Source of the DNA: Oligoflexales bacterium
Lineage (GTDB): Bacteria; Bdellovibrionota_B; Oligoflexia; Oligoflexales; JAGOVF01
Direction of reading: 5' to 3'
Assembly: GCA_018060885.1 (NCBI GenBank)
Contig: JAGOVF010000021.1
Coordinates: 1-34,232, forward strand
DNA length: 34,232 bases
The notes beneath the pieces were generated by a model. The model did no database searches. It saw nothing but the letters and a program-made list of their open reading frames with translations, and was not told the origin of the DNA. The position numbers and the translations under genes were made by a program. Below, in pieces: positions 7,726-15,445 of this stretch (position 1 is its first letter; each line of letters starts with the position of its first letter).

Positions 7726-8529
7726 ATGTTTATTTTAGGTTATTTCGGAGTCATTTTAACCGGTATTTTACTAGGCCTATTGGGCGGAGGTGGATCCATA
7801 TTAATTGTTCCCGTGTTGGTTTACTTATTCAAGATAACCCCTACTAGCGCTACAGCTTATTCGCTTTTCGTCGTAGGTCTTGCAAGTCTACTCGGCATGT
7901 ATCAATACCACAGACTTAAATTAATAAACTATAAAATTGGAGTGATTTTTGCAGTTCCATCTTTTATTGGAGTCTATTTTGCACGAAGTTTTATCGTCCC
8001 CAGCCTACCTAATACAATTTTTAGTTTTGAAAATTTCACCATCAACAAAGATGCTTTTATCATGCTGGTGTTTGCAGTAATAATGCTATTAGCCTCTTAT
8101 TCGATGATTAAAAATCCTAAAAAAATCGAATTAACAAATACACCGATTGCTTCAGCTGGCGGGAAAAGCTATACACTTATTGGACTTGAGGGCCTTTTTG
8201 TCGGAACAATAACAGGATTTGTCGGGGCGGGCGGCGGATTTTTAATCATCCCCGCGCTGGTCGTTTTAGCCAAAATTCCCATGAAATTTGCGGTCGGCAC
8301 TTCTCTGATGATCATCGCAGCCAAATCCTTGTTCGGGTTTATCGGCGATCTACAAGCTACGACTTATATTGACTGGACTTTTTTACTACAAGTATCTCTT
8401 GTAACTTGTCTTGGAATATTTGTTGGCATTGCCTTGTCAAAAAAAATCTCCAGTGAGAAGTTAAAACCAGCTTTTGGCTGGTTCGTGTTATTCATGGGTG
8501 CCGGAATTTTACTAAAAGGATTTTTATGA
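7726..8529 (+). CDS. TauE/SafE-family sulfite/anion exporter
   Basis: A 267-residue inner-membrane protein with about eight hydrophobic segments arranged as two repeats. Each repeat begins with the glycine-rich family motif: GLLGGGGSILIVP near residue 18 and GFVGAGGGFLIIP near residue 165. TauE/SafE proteins export sulfite, sulfoacetate or related anions. As the last gene of this operon it most simply removes the sulfite made by the dioxygenase. ATG 7726 follows GAAAG and the preceding gap is 29 bases. Family call is strong; the transported ion is inferred from context. Confidence 0.88.
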   Translation: MFILGYFGVILTGILLGLLGGGGSILIVPVLVYLFKITPTSATAYSLFVVGLASLLGMYQYHRLKLINYKIGVIFAVPSFIGVYFARSFIVPSLPNTIFSFENFTINKDAFIMLVFAVIMLLASYSMIKNPKKIELTNTPIASAGGKSYTLIGLEGLFVGTITGFVGAGGGFLIIPALVVLAKIPMKFAVGTSLMIIAAKSLFGFIGDLQATTYIDWTFLLQVSLVTCLGIFVGIALSKKISSEKLKPAFGWFVLFMGAGILLKGFL

Positions 8530-8552
8530 AGCAACAATCTCTAAATACATTT

Positions 8553-8578
8553 ATTCGCAACTAGCGAATTTATTTTTA
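8553..8578 (+). terminator. Probable terminator of the sulfide operon
   Basis: ATTCGC (8553-8558), a 5-base loop and GCGAAT (8564-8569) form a 6-bp hairpin followed by TTATTTTT. It begins 24 bases after the TauE/SafE stop and before the macro-domain gene. The stem is short, so termination may be partial. Confidence 0.5.
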
Positions 8579-8622
8579 ACAATGTAAATATTAATAGTAA
8601 CTTTTAACGAGAGGATACTTAT

Positions 8623-9114
8623 ATGATTAAATATGTTGATGGCGATATTTTGTTGTCTAAAGCTGCAGCGATCTGCCATGGCGTCGCACCAAACGATGAC
8701 TTCAACCAAGGTTTAGCTTTCGCCGTACGTGAAAGATGGCCAGATCTTTATAAAGACTTCAGGCATTACTGCCATACAAACTCTCCTAAATCTGGTGAAG
8801 TCTGGTTGTGGCGCGGAGTCGGTAATTTTGCTTGTTTCTCTTTATTTACTCAAGATGGCAGTGAGCGCCATCATGGACATAGCCATCCGGGAGTCGCCAG
8901 TTTACAAAATGTTAATCACAGTCTCAAAGAATTAAAAAAACAAGCCGAAAAAGAAGATTTTAACAGCATAGCACTACCGAGACTCGGCTGTGGAGTTGGA
9001 AAGCTTGCTTGGGAAGAAGTAAAAACTATCATCGAAAAACATTTTTCAGACTCGTCGATCTCAGTTCTGGTGTATGAAAACTATGTGCCGAATAAACCTG
9101 CAAAAGAGTCATAA
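8623..9114 (+). CDS. Macro-domain protein (possible ADP-ribosyl hydrolase)
   Basis: A single-domain 163-residue macro protein, a fold that binds ADP-ribose and often removes it from proteins or nucleic acids. Diagnostic parts are the N-terminal VDGDIL strand-loop (5-10), AICHGVAPNDDFNQGLAFAV (the nucleotide-facing segment, 16-35), and the glycine loop LPRLGCGVGKLAWEEV (118-133). The last resembles the ALC1/TARG1/DarG branch. A His-rich stretch (HHGHSHPG, 83-90) is unusual in the middle. There is no neighbouring DarT-like ADP-ribosyltransferase, so a DarTG toxin system is not supported. ATG 8623 has GAGAGGA upstream. Whether it hydrolyses or only binds is unknown. Confidence 0.75.
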   Translation: MIKYVDGDILLSKAAAICHGVAPNDDFNQGLAFAVRERWPDLYKDFRHYCHTNSPKSGEVWLWRGVGNFACFSLFTQDGSERHHGHSHPGVASLQNVNHSLKELKKQAEKEDFNSIALPRLGCGVGKLAWEEVKTIIEKHFSDSSISVLVYENYVPNKPAKES

Positions 9115-9152
9115 GTCTGCGCAAAAAAGATTTTCATCGACTTGAGGATAAT

Positions 9153-9175
9153 CACACACTGCCTGCCAGTGTGTG
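9153..9175. other. Perfect 9-bp hairpin over the predicted start of the DUF2079-like gene
   Basis: CACACACTG (9153-9161) and CAGTGTGTG (9167-9175) are exact complements with a 5-base loop. The GTG at 9171 used as start lies in the second arm, and the reading frame stays open through the whole hairpin. There is no T tract, so a terminator is unlikely. Confidence 0.7.
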
Positions 9176-10652
9176 TCTTTCCTTTGCTTTCCTAGCGCCA
9201 ATTATTTTACTCGTTTTCTATCCAACTTTGGCTAATTTAAAAATCAGTTTGGCACTTGCTGCTGTCGCTATCTTTATTTTTGTTTTTTTCTCTAAGAAAT
9301 ATAGTAGTTATTTAGAGTTAAAATTCACTTTAACGCATTTTGCAATTGTCGGACTCTCAGCAGCGCTGTTACTTATCGTGGACAACGTCAAAGCATATTT
9401 AGCGTTCGAGCTAAATGGCATCGATTTTAGCATATATGATCATGCCCTGTTTAATACAACAAACGGTCCCTTTATGTGGTCAAACCTCTGCAACTGCAAT
9501 CACTTTGCGGTGCACCCAAATTGGATACTACTCGGCTTAATACCTTTACATGAATTAATTTCCAGTCCTTGGTTTCTGGTTATTTTGCAACCCTTAATTA
9601 TTGTCTCTTCTCTAATCCCGCTCTACTTATTAACAAAGTCCTATATTGCTACACCGACATTAAAACTCGTTTTTTTAGTCGCTTTTATTGCCAATCCTTG
9701 GGTTGGCTCTATCAATGGATATGGTTTTCATGTCGAAGCTTTTTATTTGCCAATAGGCTTTTGGCTTTTGTGGGCCTGGATTTCTCAACGCAACATTAGT
9801 TTATTCTTGTTTCTGCTTTTATTTTTATCGATCAAAGAAGATGCTGCGTTTTATATGCTAGGTTTTTCATTTTATGGGTTTTTATTTAAGCAAAGAAAAA
9901 AAATAAGCGCCTCGATTTTTTTAATTTCGCTAGGTGTATTTATAATCAATCAATTTGTCGTAATGCCCGCCATTCGTCCAGCTGAATGGCAGCCTAGTTT
10001 TGTTTCTTTTTGGGGTCACTATGGAAATGATTTAGAGTCCATAGCCTTAACAATGCTCAAATCACCTTGGTTGGTACTTAAAGATATTTTGTCATCACAA
10101 TGGTATCTGCTCTTTGCCTCGGCGCTTTTTCTTCCTTTTTTTTCTGGACATGCTTTTGCCGCGATGTTGCCCGCAATGATCATCTTGGGCACTTCGCTGA
10201 ATCCTAATATGCGTGCCTATGGTCTGTATTATTCCGCGCCTCTTCTGCCATTTTTTTTCTGGGGTTTTTTGCAAGCGCTGCCAAAACTCACAAAGAAGCT
10301 AGGAGAAAAGAAAAGTGCTTCGATTTTTTTAGCGGCCTGCACTTTACTCTTGTTCACACGCAATGGATCGATCAAATTGGATGTTCCACGTTTGGAGATT
10401 TATAAAGATTTGCGCTTGATCTTAGAAGAACAAAAAGAATTTTCTGGCACCATATGTAGTCAGCTATCGCTCGTTCCACACTTACCTTATCATTGGGACA
10501 TTCGAGCACTCAGTGATGAATGCTTAAAAATTCCGGGCGCTAAACGCTTAGGACATTTAGATCTCGTAACTTATCCTTACAACAAAAACAGCTTAAAGCC
10601 TTTGCTATTGGATTTAAAAAAGCGTGATTCTGGGATTCTAACTGATTTTTAG
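9171..10652 (+). CDS. DUF2079-like polytopic membrane protein
   Basis: About 493 residues with roughly ten hydrophobic segments, resembling the DUF2079 family, whose topology recalls GT-C glycosyltransferases. The family-typical early block is seen in GIDFSIYDHALFNTTNG and HFAVHPNWIL, where Asp and His would face the outer side. Function is unknown. The start is unsettled: GTG 9171 has no nearby ribosome binding site and lies in a hairpin. The frame is open back to 9096 without ATG, GTG or TTG and reads plausibly as protein (KKDFHRLEDNHTLPAS). A CTG at 9117 with AAAGAG upstream, overlapping the macro gene end, would be an alternative, so cotranscription with that gene is likely. Confidence 0.7.
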   Translation: MCLSFAFLAPIILLVFYPTLANLKISLALAAVAIFIFVFFSKKYSSYLELKFTLTHFAIVGLSAALLLIVDNVKAYLAFELNGIDFSIYDHALFNTTNGPFMWSNLCNCNHFAVHPNWILLGLIPLHELISSPWFLVILQPLIIVSSLIPLYLLTKSYIATPTLKLVFLVAFIANPWVGSINGYGFHVEAFYLPIGFWLLWAWISQRNISLFLFLLLFLSIKEDAAFYMLGFSFYGFLFKQRKKISASIFLISLGVFIINQFVVMPAIRPAEWQPSFVSFWGHYGNDLESIALTMLKSPWLVLKDILSSQWYLLFASALFLPFFSGHAFAAMLPAMIILGTSLNPNMRAYGLYYSAPLLPFFFWGFLQALPKLTKKLGEKKSASIFLAACTLLLFTRNGSIKLDVPRLEIYKDLRLILEEQKEFSGTICSQLSLVPHLPYHWDIRALSDECLKIPGAKRLGHLDLVTYPYNKNSLKPLLLDLKKRDSGILTDF

Positions 10653-10844
10653 AAAAAACCTTACTGTTAGTAGAACTGCTGAGGACGGGATACTCGAACT
10701 TCGTAATGTACACATTTAAACGAATTTCATCGAGTCTATAGCTGGGGGGGGTCTTGTATTGCCAGGCTGCCAGAGGACCGAGCCTAGACCTGCTTTCTAA
10801 ATGAAAGTCACTCAAAAAAATTTGCATTACGAACAATAAATAAC
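10653..10844. other. Intergenic spacer between convergent genes, nothing recognised
   Basis: A 192-base spacer between the DUF2079-like gene and the end of the hydroxylase. It holds a G-tract of eight (10743-10750) and the short repeat GCCAGGCTGCCAG, but no gene, RNA or clear terminator with a T run. Confidence 0.5.
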
Positions 10845-12647
10845 TCAATGTCCAGCAGTCACTAACTCTAAGCCCCACTTTACTAATAAGCCAGAATGAA
10901 ACGAGTCTATCTTCTGAGTTTTTATTTTTAAGAAGTTTTGCAATTCATTAATTATTTTTTCCAAGCGCGAATCATCCTGGCGCTGATTTATCGCCACGGC
11001 AAGCTCCAAACAATCAAGATACCAAAGCCATTCTTCAATATTTTGCGTTGCAGCTTTTTGCTGCAGAGTGACAATGGCTGATATGTGCTGTTCTAAGTCT
11101 TGATTAAGCGTAGCTGACTTTTCAACACGATCGCTGAGTTCTCTCAGTTCTTGATACAAACCAATTAATCGATTTTCCTGCAGTGAATAGGGCGTTTGTC
11201 GTCCCGGCTGAGTTGCAGCTTGTCCGACGTGTTGCTCACCGTAAGCAGCTACATCCGCGGGACCTCCACTGACAGATACAATTTTGTCGCCAACTGCTAA
11301 ATCAAACTCACCCCACTCCGGGGAAAATAATATTTCTACTCCACGAGTCACTTTACATTGACTAAAAGTCATTAGAAGCAAAGCACCATTTTTAGCGCGC
11401 AATAAATTTTTAAGACTACCTTCTAACAGAATTCCACTTTTAAACAGCAAACGACAAAATTCGCCTTCTACTATACCAACTTTTGATAACTGTTCAGTTG
11501 TAGCTTTGTGTAAGAGCAGCTCTGGATTTTTTTCGAGACGACCTAGAGGAGAGGAAAAGCCATCTGGATGGCGTTTACGATCATGACCCGCTAATTGTTT
11601 CTCACCATAAGAAAGAGCTACTGGTCCTTGAAATTTTATATAATCAACATTTTCATCGTTAGCGAAATAGTTTTGTAAAATCCCACTAATTTGCAAACCT
11701 GAATCTAAACAAGTTGTTGTAATAGTTCGGGCTTGTTTTGCGCGCTGCAGGCTATAGACACCTCCGCGTTGAAATGACATAAGTTTTTCCAATTGTTGCA
11801 AAACAGCAGTCAAGTGCGTAAAATCCTCCGCCACAAAAAGCTGCGGCTGAGGTTCGGTAATATCATAGCTAGTCTCAATGCAGTTTAAAGAAAGCCGAAT
11901 TTTTTTTACTGCATTCGATAAACAGTGGCGACTTTCACCTACTGAAGACAACAAACCCGCACCATAAATGCGCGGAGTCTCTAAACTACCAATAAGGCCG
12001 TATTCTGCGGTCCACCAATACATCCGCGCAACTTGACTAGCTTCCGATACAAAAGTGACATTCTCAATTGCTCGATTTAAACCAGCTTGAGCGGCAGTAA
12101 TATCTTCCTTAGTTTTATCTGGATTTTCTTTTGTATCGGAGAGAACACGTATCGCCTCGTAAAGCGAAATGTCTTCAACAGAAAATATGGCGTGCCGCGC
12201 TAACTTCGCATAGCTGGTCAAATAACGCGCATATTCTGGATCCGCGATTATCGGAGCGTGACCTGCTGCCTCATGGACAATATCGGGTGCTGGTGTATAA
12301 GCAATATGTTCAACTGTTCGCATATCTGCTGCTATGGGCAGTATTTGCATTGCTTGTAGCTCTATAAAAACAGATGGAGGTATAAAGCCTCGCACAGCTA
12401 CAGCGCCCCAACCAAATTCTCGTAAGGCTGCGTCCATTTCTGCAATTTTTGGAATGTAATTTTCGTGAATCGCTGTTTTTACTAGCCCGCTTAAATAAAC
12501 GGGAACAGCATGCTTCGCAAAATAATTGCGTGATTGTCGCATAATATAACGCCAAGCTGCCTGATCTCGCGCCGTATATTGAGAATAATCCTGTTGAACA
12601 AGATACTTTTGCAGATGATTAGGTACAGCATCATAAGAACTACGCAT
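10845..12647 (-). CDS. Long-form aromatic amino acid hydroxylase (phenylalanine 4-monooxygenase-like)
   Basis: Pterin-dependent, non-haem iron hydroxylase domain, probably Phe to Tyr, in a 600-residue protein; usual bacterial PhhA is about 260-300. Iron ligands are H125 and H130 in PDIVHEAAGH and E215 in WTAEYG; YGAGLLSS and GESRHCLS follow as in the family. The H130-to-E215 spacing is about 85 residues against about 40 in classical enzymes, so some 45 residues are inserted. The C-terminal ~270 residues form an extra region of unknown role with a predicted helical end. ATG 12647 has AAGGCG inside the preceding protease gene's last codons and a 3-base gap, which implies coupling. No pterin dehydratase (phhB) is nearby. 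Confidence 0.88.
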   Translation of the reverse strand: MRSSYDAVPNHLQKYLVQQDYSQYTARDQAAWRYIMRQSRNYFAKHAVPVYLSGLVKTAIHENYIPKIAEMDAALREFGWGAVAVRGFIPPSVFIELQAMQILPIAADMRTVEHIAYTPAPDIVHEAAGHAPIIADPEYARYLTSYAKLARHAIFSVEDISLYEAIRVLSDTKENPDKTKEDITAAQAGLNRAIENVTFVSEASQVARMYWWTAEYGLIGSLETPRIYGAGLLSSVGESRHCLSNAVKKIRLSLNCIETSYDITEPQPQLFVAEDFTHLTAVLQQLEKLMSFQRGGVYSLQRAKQARTITTTCLDSGLQISGILQNYFANDENVDYIKFQGPVALSYGEKQLAGHDRKRHPDGFSSPLGRLEKNPELLLHKATTEQLSKVGIVEGEFCRLLFKSGILLEGSLKNLLRAKNGALLLMTFSQCKVTRGVEILFSPEWGEFDLAVGDKIVSVSGGPADVAAYGEQHVGQAATQPGRQTPYSLQENRLIGLYQELRELSDRVEKSATLNQDLEQHISAIVTLQQKAATQNIEEWLWYLDCLELAVAINQRQDDSRLEKIINELQNFLKIKTQKIDSFHSGLLVKWGLELVTAGH

Positions 12648-12650
12648 CGC

Positions 12651-14558
12651 TTATCGCCTTCCCAAATAAATTCGAACAAATTTCAAAAAAGCATTCTTTC
12701 TTATTATCGCAAGCAAAGGCAAAATTAAACATAAGACAAGTATCCAATGTAATTCAATCGTGCCTGTAGTTGAATTGGAATGGTGCGCGATCACTCCACA
12801 ACCAGAACCTACACGATCAAAATCATTAATCGTATTTACACTTTTTCCTCTCTCTCCTTGTAAAGCATTCAATGCATCGACGATTCCGGAGCCTAGCAAA
12901 GGCTGCCTTTGGTCACTTCCAGCAAATTTAACATAATAGTTTCTGTTATAGCCCCCAGCGACATCTTCCGAATAGATTTTGCCGTCTGAACTCGTTATTA
13001 ATAAATTTTTAAGCTCTTGGCCGGAATAAGCTGGATTCACCGCTAAAATAAGTCCCGCTAGACCAGCTACAACAGGAGCAGCTTGCGACGTTCCCATTTG
13101 CTCTCCAAAATTTCCACCAGCTACGGTCGAAATTATTTGGCCTCCCGCGTCTCCCCCGGGAGCTGAAACATCAACCCAGGCTCCGAAGTTTGAGTAACTG
13201 GCTCTTTTCAGGTTTCCGTCAAGCGCAGAAACAGCTAAGACATCGTTGAATGCCGCCGGGTAAGCGCGCTTACTAGTATCTTCATTTCCCGCAGCTCCAA
13301 CAACCAAAACTCCACGGCCAAAATCTTTGAGAAGCCTAATGACTAGACCAATAGCCCGAGACCTCTGGAACTTACCAAATGAAGAGTTGATGACTCTGAC
13401 GACTTCTTGTCCTTGGCGCTGAAAGAGAGAAACATATTTAAAAGCATTGAGCATGGCACTATCTGGAATTTCGCCAGTTTCGTCATTCACAACTCTTAAA
13501 ACCATGATCTGACACATTGGGCAGACTCCTCCCACCCCGGAACTTGGAGCAGGATCAGCTGCGATCAAACCGGCCACATGCGTTCCATGATTGCAAGTTC
13601 CCTCCTTTGTATTAGGTCGAACATTACAACCTGCGCCGCAGCACTCACCTGGTCCAGGTGTTCCATATGGCCACACTTCACCGGTACCAAGAAAACCTTT
13701 CTTTGAACGCACGGTATTACAGCCATGCAGGTCACCAAGGCAACTCGATGCGCCTACCTGTTGATTGAGCCAAATTTTATTTTTTAATGAAGGGTGCTCA
13801 TAATCAACACCGCTATCCATCACTGCAATAACAGGTGGGTTGTTTAAAATATCTTCACCTAAACCCTGAGTAGCAAGATATGAAAAAGCCTCGCCTAAAC
13901 GAATCGAAGAATGCCAAAATTGCGTCAAAACAAGTCCATCCGCTCCACCGTAGCTTTCCAGGTAGTCGGCAAAAATATCTTTTGGTTTCGAATTATAATT
14001 TGGCTCAGCAAACCACAACAAACCTCTTTTTTCCCAGTCTCGCAAAATTTTCGCAGCCTGCCCTCTATCAGTAAAGTCAACACGAAACATCGTGCCGTAA
14101 AAGCGCTCGTCTTGTAGATCCTTCCCCCAAAAAAGCTGTAAAGTTTTTGCACTTTTAAATTTTTTTGAGGAGTAGGTATTTTCAGGATTTTGCAGATTTA
14201 AAGATGTGATAAAAGACAAATCCGAAATTCCAGGCTGTTTCATTAAGAAATCAAACTGATTAAGAAGTTGAAACTGCGACTCTTGGAAGAAACTCAGACC
14301 TTTTATTGTAGTCAGCGGAGTACCTTTATTCTTAAAGACGACAATATAACTCCCTGGAATAACCTCTTGATTCCTAACTTGCAAATCCGAAGCTAATATA
14401 ACGTCATTAAGAACAATTTCGTCTTCGATGGACGGCTCATTTACAGCTATTTCATCAGGTGAACCGCACGAGTTCATAGTTAAAAAAAGGGTCAAGAAAA
14501 AGGTTAAGAATAAAATCAAACAATGCGGTCGGCGAATTTTCAGGCTAAATTTTAGCAA
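12651..14558 (-). CDS. Subtilisin-like (S8) serine protease, membrane-anchored
   Basis: A 635-residue exported protease. Order: signal sequence ending in TMNSC (possible lipobox), inhibitor-I9-like propeptide region (PGSYIVVFKN, about 67-180), then the S8 domain with D248 (AVMDSG), H324 (NHGTHVAG) and S491 (GTSQAAP). Between Asp and His lies a Cys-rich insertion (C273, C280, C306, C307, C311, C322, with C346 and C349 beyond). The tail has GSGCGVIA, a hydrophobic segment (WILVLCLILPLLAII) and basic residues, like short C-terminal sorting/anchor tails. Start is TTG 14558 with GAGGAT upstream. The next gene is the hydroxylase, 3 bases away. Its substrate is unknown. Confidence 0.92.
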   Translation of the reverse strand: MLKFSLKIRRPHCLILFLTFFLTLFLTMNSCGSPDEIAVNEPSIEDEIVLNDVILASDLQVRNQEVIPGSYIVVFKNKGTPLTTIKGLSFFQESQFQLLNQFDFLMKQPGISDLSFITSLNLQNPENTYSSKKFKSAKTLQLFWGKDLQDERFYGTMFRVDFTDRGQAAKILRDWEKRGLLWFAEPNYNSKPKDIFADYLESYGGADGLVLTQFWHSSIRLGEAFSYLATQGLGEDILNNPPVIAVMDSGVDYEHPSLKNKIWLNQQVGASSCLGDLHGCNTVRSKKGFLGTGEVWPYGTPGPGECCGAGCNVRPNTKEGTCNHGTHVAGLIAADPAPSSGVGGVCPMCQIMVLRVVNDETGEIPDSAMLNAFKYVSLFQRQGQEVVRVINSSFGKFQRSRAIGLVIRLLKDFGRGVLVVGAAGNEDTSKRAYPAAFNDVLAVSALDGNLKRASYSNFGAWVDVSAPGGDAGGQIISTVAGGNFGEQMGTSQAAPVVAGLAGLILAVNPAYSGQELKNLLITSSDGKIYSEDVAGGYNRNYYVKFAGSDQRQPLLGSGIVDALNALQGERGKSVNTINDFDRVGSGCGVIAHHSNSTTGTIELHWILVLCLILPLLAIIRKNAFLKFVRIYLGRR

Positions 14559-14761
14559 TATCTAAATCCTCACAAGCAAGGTGAATTTTGGGATTTTAAC
14601 ATATTTTTCCCGCGAGGTCTGACCCTATATTATGCAAGCAAGCATCCTTTTTTGTTGGAATAATGTTATTATCGTAAGATGATACTTGATTGCGGATTGC
14701 AGCAGCTTTTGTTTAACACCATAAATTTATTGAACAAAAAAAGAAGCACTTAGTAGAATTC

Positions 14762-15445
14762 ATGAAGAATAATTTAGTTGAACAAAAAAACTCGGCGCAA
14801 GTTTTTGTCATATCAGCTCCTTCCGGCACTGGCAAGACGACTCTTAATCGCAGAATAGTCGCTTCTTATCCGGCAGTGCAAATTGCAGTCAGTCATACAA
14901 CAAGAAGTAAACGCCCGACTGAACGCGAAGGGATAGATTATTTTTTCGTTAATAAGACTGAATTTGAAGCAATGATACAAAAAGGCGAAATGCTAGAGCA
15001 CGCTTTAGTATTCGGTAACTATTATGGCACCAGTAAAAATTCTATCAACTCGCTCCTGAGCAGAGAAATCAATGTCATACTTGAAATAGATGTGCAAGGG
15101 TTTGAGCAAACCCGTCTTATATTTCCGGATTGTACTTCTGTTTTTATCTTGCCACCAAGTATTTTAGATCTTTGGCGACGCTTAGAAAATCGCGCAACTG
15201 ACGATCTAAACACGCGTTGGCGGCGTCTCATAACAGCACGCGAAGAAATAAAACTTAGCGGACATTACCAATATTTTATTATCAACGATAATATTGAAAA
15301 AGCTTATGATCAGCTAGTAGACATCGTTATTTGTGGTGGCAGCAAGGGTTTGATTGCAAAAAAAAATCGGGATCATTGCCAGTTATTATTAAATGAATTT
15401 GACGAAGCAAGTTGGATTCGAGATCTCAAAGAAAAGTTTAAATGA
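14762..15445 (+). CDS. gmk: Guanylate kinase
   Basis: Phosphorylates GMP to GDP using ATP; cytoplasmic, essential for GTP and (p)ppGpp supply. 227 residues. The P-loop is APSGTGKTT (19-27), followed by the GMP-binding block SHTTRSKRPTEREGIDYFF and EIDVQGFEQ. The lid segment is divergent: LENRATDDLNTRWRRL replaces the usual RGTD-containing sequence. ATG 14762 lacks a strong ribosome binding site. The last four bases (ATGA) overlap the start of the rel gene, so the pair is cotranscribed, echoing the gmk-spoT neighbourhood of E. coli. Confidence 0.95.
   Translation: MKNNLVEQKNSAQVFVISAPSGTGKTTLNRRIVASYPAVQIAVSHTTRSKRPTEREGIDYFFVNKTEFEAMIQKGEMLEHALVFGNYYGTSKNSINSLLSREINVILEIDVQGFEQTRLIFPDCTSVFILPPSILDLWRRLENRATDDLNTRWRRLITAREEIKLSGHYQYFIINDNIEKAYDQLVDIVICGGSKGLIAKKNRDHCQLLLNEFDEASWIRDLKEKFK

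Noticed and set aside
8623-9114. DarTG-type toxin-antitoxin system
   Set aside because: Only the macro domain is present; neither neighbour resembles a DarT transferase.
10540-10878. Minus-strand open frame across the spacer after the DUF2079-like gene
   Set aside because: It overlaps real genes at both ends, has no domain and no ribosome binding site.
14559-14761. Promoters in the protease/gmk divergent region
   Set aside because: TATATT-like boxes are present, but I could not pair them with convincing -35 elements in this AT-rich spacer.
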